From: Camellia lanceoleosa
Lineage: Eukaryota > Streptophyta > Magnoliopsida > Ericales > Theaceae
Assembly (NCBI GenBank): GCA_025200525.1
Contig: CM045762.1
Span: forward strand, 24,989,374 to 25,053,373
DNA length: 64,000 nt
Direction of reading: 5' to 3'
Part shown: positions 23,904 to 34,454 of the stretch, piece by piece
How the letters are laid out: the number at the start of each line of letters is the position of its first letter
Position numbering within the stretch: position 1 is the stretch's first letter
Translations under genes and position numbers: made by a program
Notes under the pieces: model-generated
The model's database searches: none
Seen by the model: only the letters and a program-made list of their open reading frames with translations
Told to the model about the DNA's origin: nothing

Positions 23904-25349
23904 ATGTCTCGCCCAAGGCCTCCTTCAAAGGCTTTGGTTCCTTCTTCTAGTTCCAGCAAACCTAATCAACTCATTGTTCCTCCTCCTTTGGAGTCAGTTC
24001 ATCCATCCAAATCTATTGACCTAATTAACCGGTACCATACTCTTGGTACTATTCACCGTCCTGATTATTCATCTGCATTGGCTAATGATCCTTTTGCTTC
24101 TAGCCAATCCATTTCAGTTACTCCACTTCCAATTAACCAAGTTCGTCCTTCTCGAACTGAGTACACCAAGTCACATATTACAAACCTATTCTTCAAAGAA
24201 CCTAGTCACCCCAGAAATCAAACCATTAATGAAATTGCTCAATTCCATTTTGGCTCTGGATGCCATTTCATTTCTTCACCTCCAGAGAAAAACCTCTCTT
24301 ATTACAAAGATATCTTGCTCAACAATCATTCCATCTTGATTAAACCAATTCAGGATCGAACTTATGCCTATAAGATCCTATACCATTCACTCTACATTCA
24401 TAATATTGTCTCTCTTGCAGAATGGGGAAATCCTAATCTGCTTCGAGATTTACCTGGTCACTCTATTCAATATAATTATCATGATTATGTTGATGTTTGG
24501 TTCAAATTGTTCTTGTACCAAAATGAGTCATTCAGTCACTCTTGGTTCATTTCCTTTGATCAAAAATTCAAATCTGAGTTACCAACCTGGTTTGTGAGAT
24601 GGTGGACCCATTATGGTGCCATTTCAGAAATTCTCCCCAGTTCCCTCAATGAAACAATTGCTTATTTTGCTGCTGTTTACCCATTCACTACTCATCAGAA
24701 ACAATTTCCTATATTGCTCAATTTTATGTCCAAATACAAAATTCCATGGATATTTAAATGGCATTATGGGATTGATGATAACATAATTATTCGACAACAC
24801 TCAGTCAAATGGTGGGCTAAGTTCAATGTGCCCAGAATTATTGAAATTGTCCATGAGGAATTTCCTCCTGATCAATGTGCTCCAACTCCTGCAATAGTCA
24901 AAGCCCAGCAGAACCCAACTGCTGTAATCAACCAAGGAAGTCAGTCCAGTCTTCCTCCAGTCAATCTTGGAAGCCCCTCATCCAGTGGTTCCAAGCCCAA
25001 ATCAGTTCAACCGGCCCAATCCAAATCCAAGGGAAAGTCCAAAGTTCCCATAATTCCGGACCAACCCAAGGATCAGTCAAAACCCAAGTCAAAATCCAAA
25101 TCAAAGGCAAAGCCCAATTCATCTCCTGCTCGGCCCAAAGCTAAATCCAAAGTCAAGTCCAAGCCCTGCCGTGATGAAATGTTTCAGATGGCTCGGCAAC
25201 TTGTGGATCGAGCTCAAGCCCAATCAACCAGTTCAGATAATTCAGAAGAAAGCTCAGACAGTTCAGCCCAATCTTCTGAAGGATCAACTACTCAATCCAT
25301 TCCATATGGTCGACCCGAGTTTCAAGATGCTCAGGATCCATATGCCTAG
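23904..25349 (+). CDS. Large downstream viral ORF of unknown function, copy B right arm (intact, 481 codons)
   Basis: The ORF is open from ATG to TAG. The first part (to about residue 300) is globular and rich in aromatics, with SKYKIPWIFKWHYG and VKWWAKF segments that I recall from proteins encoded after ORF1 in plant endogenous pararetroviruses. Residues about 340-430 are Ser/Lys/Pro-rich and strongly basic, a likely nucleic-acid-binding or disordered region. The end is acidic, Ser-rich and finishes DPYA. No enzyme motif is visible. It lies 21 bp after the small ORF. Its intactness, compared with the stop in the left arm, points to recent arrival. Confidence 0.8.
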   Translation: MSRPRPPSKALVPSSSSSKPNQLIVPPPLESVHPSKSIDLINRYHTLGTIHRPDYSSALANDPFASSQSISVTPLPINQVRPSRTEYTKSHITNLFFKEPSHPRNQTINEIAQFHFGSGCHFISSPPEKNLSYYKDILLNNHSILIKPIQDRTYAYKILYHSLYIHNIVSLAEWGNPNLLRDLPGHSIQYNYHDYVDVWFKLFLYQNESFSHSWFISFDQKFKSELPTWFVRWWTHYGAISEILPSSLNETIAYFAAVYPFTTHQKQFPILLNFMSKYKIPWIFKWHYGIDDNIIIRQHSVKWWAKFNVPRIIEIVHEEFPPDQCAPTPAIVKAQQNPTAVINQGSQSSLPPVNLGSPSSSGSKPKSVQPAQSKSKGKSKVPIIPDQPKDQSKPKSKSKSKAKPNSSPARPKAKSKVKSKPCRDEMFQMARQLVDRAQAQSTSSDNSEESSDSSAQSSEGSTTQSIPYGRPEFQDAQDPYA

Positions 25350-25934
25350 TCAACATAGGATTCTTTATAAATACAAAAATGGCTTCAATCAATACTCTTT
25401 TGAGAAAAGCTGCCAATTTGTATTTATTCTGATTCCTTTATTCACATGTTCCACCGAAAGTGATGAATAGTAAAAGCTACTGTTCACATCACTATTTGGT
25501 TAATCAACTTTTGCTAAAGCTGCTCAACTGTTCAATCAATCAGCCGAAAGCAACCGACAGCTCTGCTCAGTCTCCAATGCTGCCAGCTGCCTTCAGCCAG
25601 TTCACATGCTGCATAGTTAATATAATTTTCTATATATTGTAATCAATTGTAATCACTCAGGCAACTTTCAATTTTCTTCAATCTTTCAGTTTGTAAGAAA
25701 AAACCCGAGTGCTCTGAGTGAGGTTTACTATTTTTCGTTCTTCTGTTCAACCTATTTAAAAGATCCTTGCAGATTACAACAATTGTAAGTGCAAGTTATT
25801 TTCTGTATTCAATTAAATGTTTTAATTAAATGTTTTGAATAATATTTTGGTTATAAATTATTACTGTCTTTGTTTAATTGTGTTCATCTTTGATTTCGTA
25901 ATCCATCTTTTTCATTCTGTTGCTGCTTCCGCGT
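25350..25934 (+). promoter_or_regulatory. Viral intergenic/promoter region, copy B right arm
   Basis: This is non-coding sequence with TATA-like words near 25,362 (TTTATAAATAC), 25,631 (TATATATTG) and 25,754. GAGTGCTC near 25,708 is shared with copy A and the left arm. It ends GCTTCCGCGT at 25,934, a few bases before where the primer-binding site would begin, and then host LTR sequence resumes. Confidence 0.65.
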
Positions 25935-26521
25935 ACAAAACACCTAGACTAACAAGAGAGGGATAGAGATAGAATAGATATGGAATTTCTAACCTAAACC
26001 AGAGCTTCTCCCCTATCTAAAAATGGCTAAGTCTCTCAAGAACTTCAACCCTTGAGTCAAGAGAAGAGGCCTCTCTTGTATAGGCACCAAACTTACAAGT
26101 TAAGCAAGCCTAAGGGCTCATCCCTCCATACACGTGTATGGAGGGGAGCAAAAGTGATCTGACTATCTAAAATATATCGATAAAGCATTGTCAAAGGATC
26201 GGCAGGGCAAAATGGTCATTTTGCCATAAAGAGTGCCGACCGGCACAATATAGTGCCGATGGCAACACCAACCAGCCGGTGGCCTCTAGCCACTGCCGGT
26301 GGTGTGTGGGGATGCCTCAAAAAGCATTCCTTGCCCCTCCAAGGCAAAACAACAGTGTTTGGTGCAAAACCAGACACAAAACGGTCAAGTTCGGAGGTCC
26401 TGAGGCAAGGCGCGTAGCCGAGAACTCCGGGAACTCCAAACAAACACAAACATGGATAATCACCGAGTGTTCCAACGGTGACGTCCAAGTCTTGAGGACA
26501 GTCAAAAATGGGGTGTCTACA
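25935..26521 (-). repeat. 3' LTR of the Tat-like element, inner part (right of the viral insertion)
   Basis: It aligns with 41,056-41,656 of the other LTR and ends TCTACA, which is the 5' start TGTAGACACC on the element's own strand. It contains the 24-bp perfect palindrome at 26,122-26,145 and several AGTGCCGACCGGCACAA-like words near 26,240. Confidence 0.88.
26122..26145. repeat. 24-bp perfect palindrome with CACGTG core in the LTR
   Basis: CCCTCCATACAC is followed directly by its exact reverse complement. The centre ACACGTGT contains a G-box CACGTG, a plant bZIP/bHLH site. It is conserved without change at 41,243-41,266 in the other LTR. Confidence 0.8.
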
Positions 26522-26620
26522 GTTGCCCCTCTTTGACAGAACTCGAAAGTCATAACAATGACGGGAGTGAATGTCAAAGCCCAGAGACGACCCATTTTTG
26601 ACAAGGCCGAAGACTTGGAC
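26483..26620. repeat. Inverted repeat across the polypurine tract and LTR edge
   Basis: Arms at 26,483-26,512 and 26,591-26,620 are about 30 bp each, pairing GTCCAAGTCTT...GTCAAAAATGGG with its complement with a few mismatches. The 78-nt loop contains the LTR end and the purine tract. One arm lies in U3 and the other inside the element. Confidence 0.65.
26522..26539 (-). other. Polypurine tract of the Tat-like element
   Basis: On the minus strand CAAAGAGGGGCAAC directly precedes TGTAGA, the expected position and composition of a plus-strand primer. It is the main evidence that the element lies on the minus strand. Confidence 0.65.
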
Positions 26621-28095
26621 AAACATGCAAGACAAAACAAGGTATGCGCCCAAGGCAAAATGCAAGACGATGCAAGAAGCCGAGCATAACTTATGATCAT
26701 GCAAAGAAAGCTGTAATGAAGCACACATGCAACAGTTATAAGCTAGCATACGCCAATCTACACTACAATGCAGAAAGGATGTAAGAGAATTATGCAGTTC
26801 CCTGTACGTCTCACATGGAGGATACAATACCTGTGCGGCTCGTCCGGTTGCGCCGGCCTCAAATAAGCCGTACATACAATATCGTGCCTGCAAAGAAAGT
26901 AAACTTAACAGGTACAATTTTGTTAGCCATACGCACGGCAATGCGAGATGCAAAATGATATGCAATATATATACAAAATGATGTATGAATAATGCAAATG
27001 ATATGTAATGCAATTGAAACAATGCAAACTACATGCAGAGCAATTGAATCATGATTCAATCATGAGCAGTTCGAAACCACACAAATGTCAAGTAGATTGA
27101 TGGAAGTAGCAAGTCCGTCTACCATAGTACGATGTCTGAACTATGAGTGATGCAGACGGACACAAGAACAAGTATTGGGTGGATTGACATAAGTGGGGTG
27201 ACGACCCGCTAAGGAAAGAACAATGATCCTAATGCTGGATGCAATAATTACACTACAATGTAATATGCGATTATGGCGCGCGGGCCAAACCGTATCTTGC
27301 TTAGGAAAGACATGCACACGTACAAGCCATATCTAACACAGAAAAGGTGCCGCAACCTCAAACCAAGTTCATCAAGGAATAGGCGCGATGCACATGAACC
27401 ATGCTTTGACGTGAAAAGTAAGGGCGCATACTAGACCAAGCTCAACAAGGAAAAGCGCAAGCCATAGATGGAAGATGATGCAGTGGATGCATGCAACTAC
27501 AATGCAATAGAAATGGATATTTACAGAAAATGCATGACATATGCACTATACTACAATGATGATGCATGACATATGCATGCGCTTTTTTGTTTGTTTTTGT
27601 TTTGAATGCATGACATATGCAATAGTTAAGATGATGCATGACAATGCAGTATGATGCAATGGCTGGGATTGTGATTTTCCCTATTCTCTCAACAGGGCGA
27701 TATACTAGGTTGGTTCGGTATCCAGAATTGAGGCGTAAACATGCCGCCTCAACCTATGGGGTTTCCATACAGATTTCAAGCCGAGGGTACACCCCCTGGG
27801 TATTTAAACCAGACTTTAGTCTCGAAAATCTCGAACCTTTGTGTTCTAGGCATAAGCCGTTCAAACTCTAGTTTTCACCGTCCCCATTGGTCTCCTAGGA
27901 ACTCACCGCAAACACAGACATGTGGCTTTACCAGACCACTGAAAGTCGTTCGGGCACGACAAACACCGAAGGAATTTCACCTTCAGAGGATTTAAGGTCT
28001 CCTAGACCGAGATGCAAATATGGTGAAGGTTTCGCACCCTCCAAGGATTTAAGGTCTCCTAGACCGTGCGTGTTTAAGGTCTCGCCAGACCCGGG
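26540..28095. other. Internal region of the Tat-like element, no gene recognised
   Basis: The stretch has many ATGCATGACATATGC and CAATGCA words, especially 27,470-27,640. From 27,985 the block GGATTTAAGGTCTCCTAGACCG appears and recurs near 28,045, 28,470 and 28,610. The open frames here follow the repeats and are not credible. Confidence 0.5.
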
Positions 28096-29060
28096 GGGGC
28101 AACTGTTACACAACACTTTAAGCGAATGCGATGCAAATGAGACACGCATGCGGATGCAAATGGGGCAAATGAGACGTGCGTGTCTCAAAAGATGAAAAAT
28201 GGAGTGCAATGAGGTACGCGTGCCTCAAAGGATGGAAAATGAAGTGCAATGAGGGTGCGCCAAATGGCGCGATGCACAAAATAGCGCGATGCGTTAGACA
28301 ACGCGAGTGCACAAGACAGTGCGATACGAATGCATGCCAAATGTGATGAGATGCGGAAGATAGCGCGATGCGTTAAATAACGCGAGTGCACAAAACGGTG
28401 GGATACGATGCATGCCAAATGCGATGAGGTGCACACCTTAATGCACCGAAGGTCTTGCACCTCCCGAGGATTTAAGGTCTCCTAGACCGTACGTGTTTAA
28501 GGTCTCGCCAGACCGGGGTGGCGTGGTTTCAAAATGCGCGGCAATGCGCAGCTATTGAGATGATGATACATGACAATGCATGCACCAAAGGTTTTGCACC
28601 TTCGAAGGATTTAAGGTCTCCTAGACCGTACGTGTTTAAGGTCTCACCAGACTGGGGTACAATGAGGTGACGCACATAGGATGCGTATGCCAATACAAAA
28701 TGAGAAGTGGAATGCAAAACGAGACACACGTACCTCGGAATGTAATGAAATGCAAAATGAGGCACGCATACCTCGTTGAATGGAAAATGGAATGCAAAAT
28801 GAGGCACGCATACCTCAAGATGCAATGAAATGCAAAATGAGGCACGCATACCTCATTGAATGGAAAATGGAATGCAAAACGAGGCACACGTACCTCGAAA
28901 TGCAATGAAATGCAAAATGAGGCACGCATACCTTATTTGAATGGAAAATGGAATGCAAAACGAGGCACACGTACCTCGAAATGCAATGAAATGCAAAATG
29001 AGGTACACATGCCTCATTTGATGAAAAATGAAATGCAAATGCGACACGTATGCCGCAGGA
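28096..29060. repeat. Complex tandem repeats in the Tat-like element
   Basis: One family, at 28,120-28,440, is built on GATGCG...GCGCGATGCG. A second, at 28,720-29,030, has units of about 60 bp with the core AATGCAAAATGAGGCACGCA and a closing TACCTC. The core GAGGCACGCATACCTC is close to palindromic. Open frames on either strand here are products of the repeat. Confidence 0.8.
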
Positions 29061-29487
29061 AATGCAAAAGCGATGCAAGTCACAAGGGGCGTGCAAAGCG
29101 GTATGACGTGGCGACGCGAACAATGTGATGGATGCGCAGCGACTGCAGGGCAACTTTTGAATCTTATAAAAGACAAAAGGATACAAAAAGGATACAGTCT
29201 TTGCTTGAATTTGAGTGTTACGCACAGTAGACACGGTCCGAAGTCAAAACGGAGGTTGGTTGAGCATCGGGGGTGCATTTTCTTGCACTTTCTTGAGCTA
29301 TGAAGACCAAACTCCTCAATTTGACAAAACAAGGCCTTGGGAACACCACCGGCTGGGTGGGAAGGCTACCGGCTGCCACCGGCTGCCTAAACTTCTCCAC
29401 CGGCACAATAATGTGCCGACCGGCACAAAACAGTGCCGACCGGCCAAAAGTTGCTGATCGGGGACAGATTCGACATTTCACCTCGGG
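29061..29487. other. Internal spacer upstream of the PMD gene
   Basis: No gene is recognised. At 29,395-29,450 the words GTGCCGACCGGCACAA and variants recur. The same words occur near the LTR edge at 26,230 and 41,350, which ties this stretch to the element. Confidence 0.45.
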
Positions 29488-29859
29488 CTTTATAAAATAG
29501 GGCTTCTAAACCCTATTTTCCACTTCCTCTTCCGCCGAAATCCTTCATTCTCTCTCTCTAGAGCTTTGTTCTCTCGATTTTTTGTCGATTTCCTCGTGTT
29601 TTCACACCATTTTACCGTCGGATTCGCGATATTCTTCGCGTTTCGGACATTTCCACCCGATCGAAATCTCATTTCGGGATCTCCTTTGCTATTTTCACCT
29701 TTTCGGGACTTGTTCCCCTCGATTTCCTCTACATTTCCGTGTATTTTCATCTTCCGGCCTTTCCGGCCATTTTTGACCCGCTCGGGGTTGACCTTCTCGG
29801 TTGACTTTTCGTATTCCGCCCCGGTTTTCCTTTCCGGCTATTTTTTCACTACCACTACC
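29488..29859 (+). promoter_or_regulatory. Putative promoter and 5' UTR of the antisense PMD gene
   Basis: TTTATAAAATAGGG near 29,489 is a TATA box, followed by AAACCCTA words and a CT-rich leader (CTCTCTCTCTAG) typical of plant 5' UTRs. The ATG at 29,860 has the strong context ACCATGGC. Confidence 0.5.
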
Positions 29860-32800
29860 ATGGCAGACGATGTTCCACATGTCGGGACTCCCCCGGATCA
29901 CGAGATGGATCCCGGGGTTGAGCTCCTCCCGTTGAGCGAGCGCCCATTCGACCCGGCGACCTACCGCCCGGCCATTCACGTGCTTCCGCCAGATGGACTC
30001 CGCCACTTCCGCGGTTTTGACAGGGCTCTGGACCCGGAGCTTCTGCTGCGCGAGCCGGCCTCTCACCTCTCATTCGGTAACCGAGGTAACCTTCTTTCTG
30101 TTTTACTTTACGCAATGTAGAAGCAGAATCTGCCATAGCTGATTACAACCTTTAATTGCTTAGCTCTGATATACTATACTGTAGTTGATCGTAGACAAAC
30201 TTACAACTGATATCTACTTAGGACCAACACACATGCACACACACTGCACTAGCTTGAATTACCCAAACACACGGCACACACTGTATTCCACTGCAAACTC
30301 ACCGATGTCCGGCACTTATTTGAATCTAAAAACATATTGCATGCCGTATTTAAACTGAACCACACAAAGTACACTGACGCATCATACGTTGTAGCTCACC
30401 TACTGGCACACTATAACCCGATATCTGCTTGAATCTGAAAAATGTACACACATGCACCATATCTGTATGCTGACCCTCACAAATACACTGACACATCACA
30501 GGCTGTAGTCCACCGCAGTACACTAAAACCTGGCATTTGCTTGCATCTAAAAAACGTACACACGTGCACCATGTTTACACTGCACCACTAAAAAAAAAAC
30601 ACACTGACGCATCACATATTGTAGTTTACTGTAAGCACACCGGCATCCGGTTTCTGTTTGAATCTGAAAAACGTGCACGCATGCTAGATTTGTATCGACT
30701 TTAACATGTTTCCTCAGAATTGTACATTTCATATTGCTTTGCAACCATTTGTTTGTAAACAGGGGGATTCCCATACCATCCGCGGGTATGGGAATGTTTC
30801 GGCTCGAGATTGGTACTCGAAGCTTCTCGAGGCGGTTCGACACATCGTGGATGAGGCGGGCTTCGGTTCCTTTGCGAAGTGCGACCCGACTTCTTGCTGC
30901 GGCCCTCTTTTAGCTGCCTTGGCGGAGAGGTGGTGGGACACCACCGATTCATTTCACCTATCCGCGGCGGGGGACATGACGATGACTCCCTACGATTTCT
31001 CGGTGCTCACCGGCATCGGGGTAGGGGGTGATCCGATCCCCTTCGACACCGACATGGATGAGTGGACCGCCGCTCAGATCCATTTACTTGGCGCGGCTCC
31101 GCCTCTTGCACGTCCAGGTTTCGTCCGCTACTCCTGGTTTGAGGTGCAATTCCGGTCGACCTCTTCTTGTCGGCAGCGACTCGATGGCCGAGGCGGCCGT
31201 GAAAGCGATATCTTGTGGCTTCGATGTTCTTGCTAGGGACGACCCTCTTCGCCGACCGGGCGAACACCGTGCCTCTCTGCCTACTCAGCGCACTGGTGGA
31301 CGTCCGGGACATCTTGCGCTATGACTGGGGTGGCGCGGCTCTGGCCACTCTTTACGGGTACATGAGCTCGGTCTCCCGTGGCGTGAGCGATTGCTCGGAG
31401 GCTATTGGCGAGCTTGGGAGGTACGTCTTCTTTTCCGCTTTACATTTCTGTTCTGTACTTTCTGTACTCTGCACACTGCACACACTGTAGTCTGTTTTAC
31501 ACTTGCTGTATACTGTACACACGGCACACACATACTCCTGCTTCTGTTGTACCTTTCTGCTTGTACACTCTGCTCAATACCTTTGCACAACCTGCAGCTC
31601 TGCTTATTACGCTTTACTCTTGTATTACCTTTTCGATAAATGTTCTGACATCTGTCTTGCAGTTGTGGGTTTACGCCTACTTTCGAGCTAGAGCGATCTG
31701 AAACGGAGACTCCTCTAGTCATTCCCTTCTCACGCCGTTATGACGGGAGGTGCACACAGCGGCCGCAGGAGACTTTTAGCTTCTTCCGCCGTTACTTTGA
31801 CACCATCACCCCTGCCGAGGTATGTTTTATTTGTAGTTCATTTAAGCTTCACTTTTCCACTGTATTTTTGCAATACCAGTAGGCAATAAACTGTATTTCA
31901 ATTTCAGATCACCTGGCAGCCATGGGCTCCTCTGCCAGCGATGGTGCGGAATCGGATTGCCGGCGCGATCGAGACCTCGCGTTCTGGGATTTTGCTAGAG
32001 GGCCCGATGCAGCCGGGCTTGGTACTGGTGGCGCTTCTTGCGTCGGACCTCGGGGTTACTGGCGAATAGTCGGTGCATCCTCCCGAGCATATGAGGACAC
32101 CGGCGTTTCACCGTGGCGAGATGGCGGACTACACCATCGGCCGGGGGAGGGCAACCAGGCGGCGATTACTCGAAATCGTCCGGACCTTCATCATGCGGCC
32201 TCTGAGCGGTGGTCGCCGAGCTGAGCTAGAGAGACCTGCGGCGCCGGCGGCTAGGGCAGAGGTGGGAGCGAGGCGGGATCGTCCTGAGCTCGAGCTTCGT
32301 GGCGGGAGAGTCTGAGAGGGGCGAGGCAGTGGCCCGCTCTGCCTACCATCTTGACATCTGAGGCGAGTGGGGAGACCTACGAGATCCCTTTTGCTCCTCC
32401 CATTTGGTCATGAGTTTGCTGGCATTCCTGACTTGCCTCCGGTATGTACCACTTTATTTCTGCATCTTGCATTGTCATTTCAGTTCAGTTCATTCGATAT
32501 TCCACAGAATATTGATGCATCTAATACTTTTGCAGGCTTCCTCTGAGTACACCCGGCAGTCATTGGAGCTGAATGCCTCCATGGCGGGGATGTTGCAGCG
32601 GACCTTCGAGTTCCTAGCCTTCTACGGCCTTCCGGTATGTTTTCTCTGACATAGTTCCAAACTATATACAAACTGCTTCGCATAATCTGATGCACGACAC
32701 AACATCTGATAAACTGTTCACGGCACTTGGCACACTGTATTCATACACTGCATTCTGCACTGATAAACTGCTCACGGCATTCACACACTGTATTCATACA

Positions 32801-33240
32801 CTGCATTCTGCACTGATAAACTGCTCACGGCATTCACACCTCGTGTATTCATACTGCATTCCTTTGATAGATAAAGCGCTTCATGTGTCTTGATGCATTT
32901 GCCTTTTGTCCTTTTCCGCCTTCCTTCTCGATTCCTTCCGTGGGTGGCGGCGCTCCATCTGGACCTCCCATTTCTACTCGGGATGGCAAGATATTGCCCC
33001 GCACGAGGCGTGGCCATGTGGGAGCGGCTCGCGAGCTCGATTGCGAGGATGGTGAGTCGGAGGCCTCGAGGAGGAGGCCGAGGCGGCTTCGGGCTCGGGC
33101 TCCGGCAGCGACACCAGCGATGCTCTGTGCTTACGCCCGGGGAAGAGGCGAGACGGATCCCCGGCGTGAGACCATTGATGATGATTCTGAGACCTGCTGT
33201 TTTTCTTTCATTTTCTTTTCTTGTACTTTTCTCTTTTTGG
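29860..33240 (+). pseudogene. Plant mobile domain (PMD, aminotransferase-like) gene inside the retroelement
   Basis: Exons inferred from splice signals: 29,860-30,085; 30,763-31,420; 31,663-31,819; 31,908-32,441; 32,536-32,634; and a last one from about 32,930. Exon 2 shows LAERWWDTTDSFHL, GDMTMTPYDFSVLTGIGVGG and then TLFADRANT with DWGGAALATLYGYM, the hallmark of the PMD family known from genes such as MAIL1 and from many transposon proteins. The last exon is Arg-rich and basic, then acidic. Frameshifts occur near 31,150, 31,215, 31,690, 32,065 and 32,405, so it is decaying, though frames could not be verified with a spliced transcript. It is GC-rich compared with its surroundings and lies antisense to the element. 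Confidence 0.78.
30300..30690. repeat. Tandem repeat of about 112 bp in PMD intron 1
   Basis: About three and a half units start near 30,305, 30,418, 30,532 and 30,642. Each has GCTTGAATCTGAAAAACGTA-like and ACTGACGCATCACA-like words. A shorter repeat of about 58 bp (CACACTGTATTCATACACTG) occurs in the later intron at 32,725-32,850. Confidence 0.7.
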
Positions 33241-34454
33241 TAGATAGAGTACTATGTACTGCCGCAGGCAGGTTTTTGTTTTTCTCAAACTTTGTACTTG
33301 AAAAGATTATATGGGATGAAACAAACTTTTGGTCTAAAAAAGAGTGTTACATTTGTATATATATGCATATTTCATACCTTGCACTGCATTGCATCATATT
33401 ACACCTCAAATGTAAATGAAAATGATCTGTTGTCTGACAATTGAACACTTGCACTGTAATAATCAGATAACCAACTAACTAACAGTAAAACAGCTCATAC
33501 AAATCCCTACTCAATCTGAACACAGACCCATACTTTCTTTGGGGACTAATCTGCTTGGGGATTGATGCGCATATAGCCCATAACACGACATTTGGTTCAT
33601 TACGCACGACAAACCACGAACAAATAGCCCCAATCGACAAGAGCCGGATCACAAAGCTGACACAGTTGCAGTTGAAACATACTCGGATGTCCCAAATTTC
33701 CCCTTTCCTACTCTTGCTTTGCGGATGTAGAGAATGGCACGACATTACGAGCACAAGCGATTACCTTTTGGAAGAGGATGGGTTTTCAGCAGGTGTCGAG
33801 CCTACCACAGAACATGGCGAGACAGACTCAAACAAAGAAACAAAAGGCACACAACCTAAAAGAACGAGACACACTCAAGACCGACAAATCTAAAATCAAG
33901 ACCGACAAATCAAAAGGACACGACACACGGACATGTTCACAAAAAGACCTCAAATCTCAAGGAGCCAATTCCTCCGGATATTGTTCCCACCCTTTCTGAT
34001 TCGTGATACTCACATCTCTCGGCCCTCAGGCTCATTTTTTCTCTCAAAGCCCTTTTCTTCACTTTTCTCTCAACTTACTCCTCTTTATTCTTTATTCTCT
34101 CATTTTTCAATCCCTCCCCGGGGTGATTGACGAGTAAACGAGAGGTTGTGGGTTCACGCCCGTCTGACTAGCTGCGACCACTTCTTTTGGTAGATAAAGT
34201 GCCTTTCGGGCAAGTGCGTTGGCGACGAGGGAGAAGACGGAACACCCGACTCAACTGTGCCCCTAGTTCGTCATTTTGACCATTTTTTCGTTTTCTAAAA
34301 CAGTTCTGATAAAAAATGAGAGTTGGATAAATGCACTTATTCAAGATTTGAAAATCATGCGAATCGGTGTGAGCCTTTGAAAATTCTCCTTTTGGGTCCA
34401 AACATGGTCCAATTTTGAAAATGAAACAGTCTTTCGAGAAAATAAGTCAACCTC
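33241..34454. other. Internal region of the Tat-like element after the PMD gene, no gene recognised
   Basis: The first 200 bp may be PMD 3' UTR. The rest shows no domain. A GTGGGTTCACGCCC word near 34,147 resembles a tRNA B box, but no A box or cloverleaf accompanies it. Confidence 0.4.

Larger units (their letters stand above)
14935..25934. mobile_element. Endogenous florendovirus-like pararetrovirus, copy B, head-to-head rearrangement
   Basis: The insert has two arms facing away from a junction at 19,303. The left arm reads on the minus strand: RT/RNase H end, small ORF, large ORF, non-coding region, primer-binding site, movement protein. The right arm reads on the plus strand: coat protein through RNase H, small ORF, large ORF and non-coding region up to eight bases before the primer-binding site. 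The bases at the left end (CGCACTCAACGACATGC, minus strand, 14,952-14,936) recur at the junction on the plus strand, so the two arms split ORF1 at one point. Together they cover one full genome of about 8.2 kb plus about 2.8 kb present twice. The duplicated parts are nearly identical. Confidence 0.9.

Noticed and set aside
28118..29332. Long minus-strand frames across the tandem repeats
   Set aside because: They repeat the same peptide units and follow the DNA repeat period, so they are artefacts.
34128..34180. tRNA gene or SINE with B box GTGGGTTCACGCC
   Set aside because: No A box, cloverleaf or tail is visible; a single short word is not enough.
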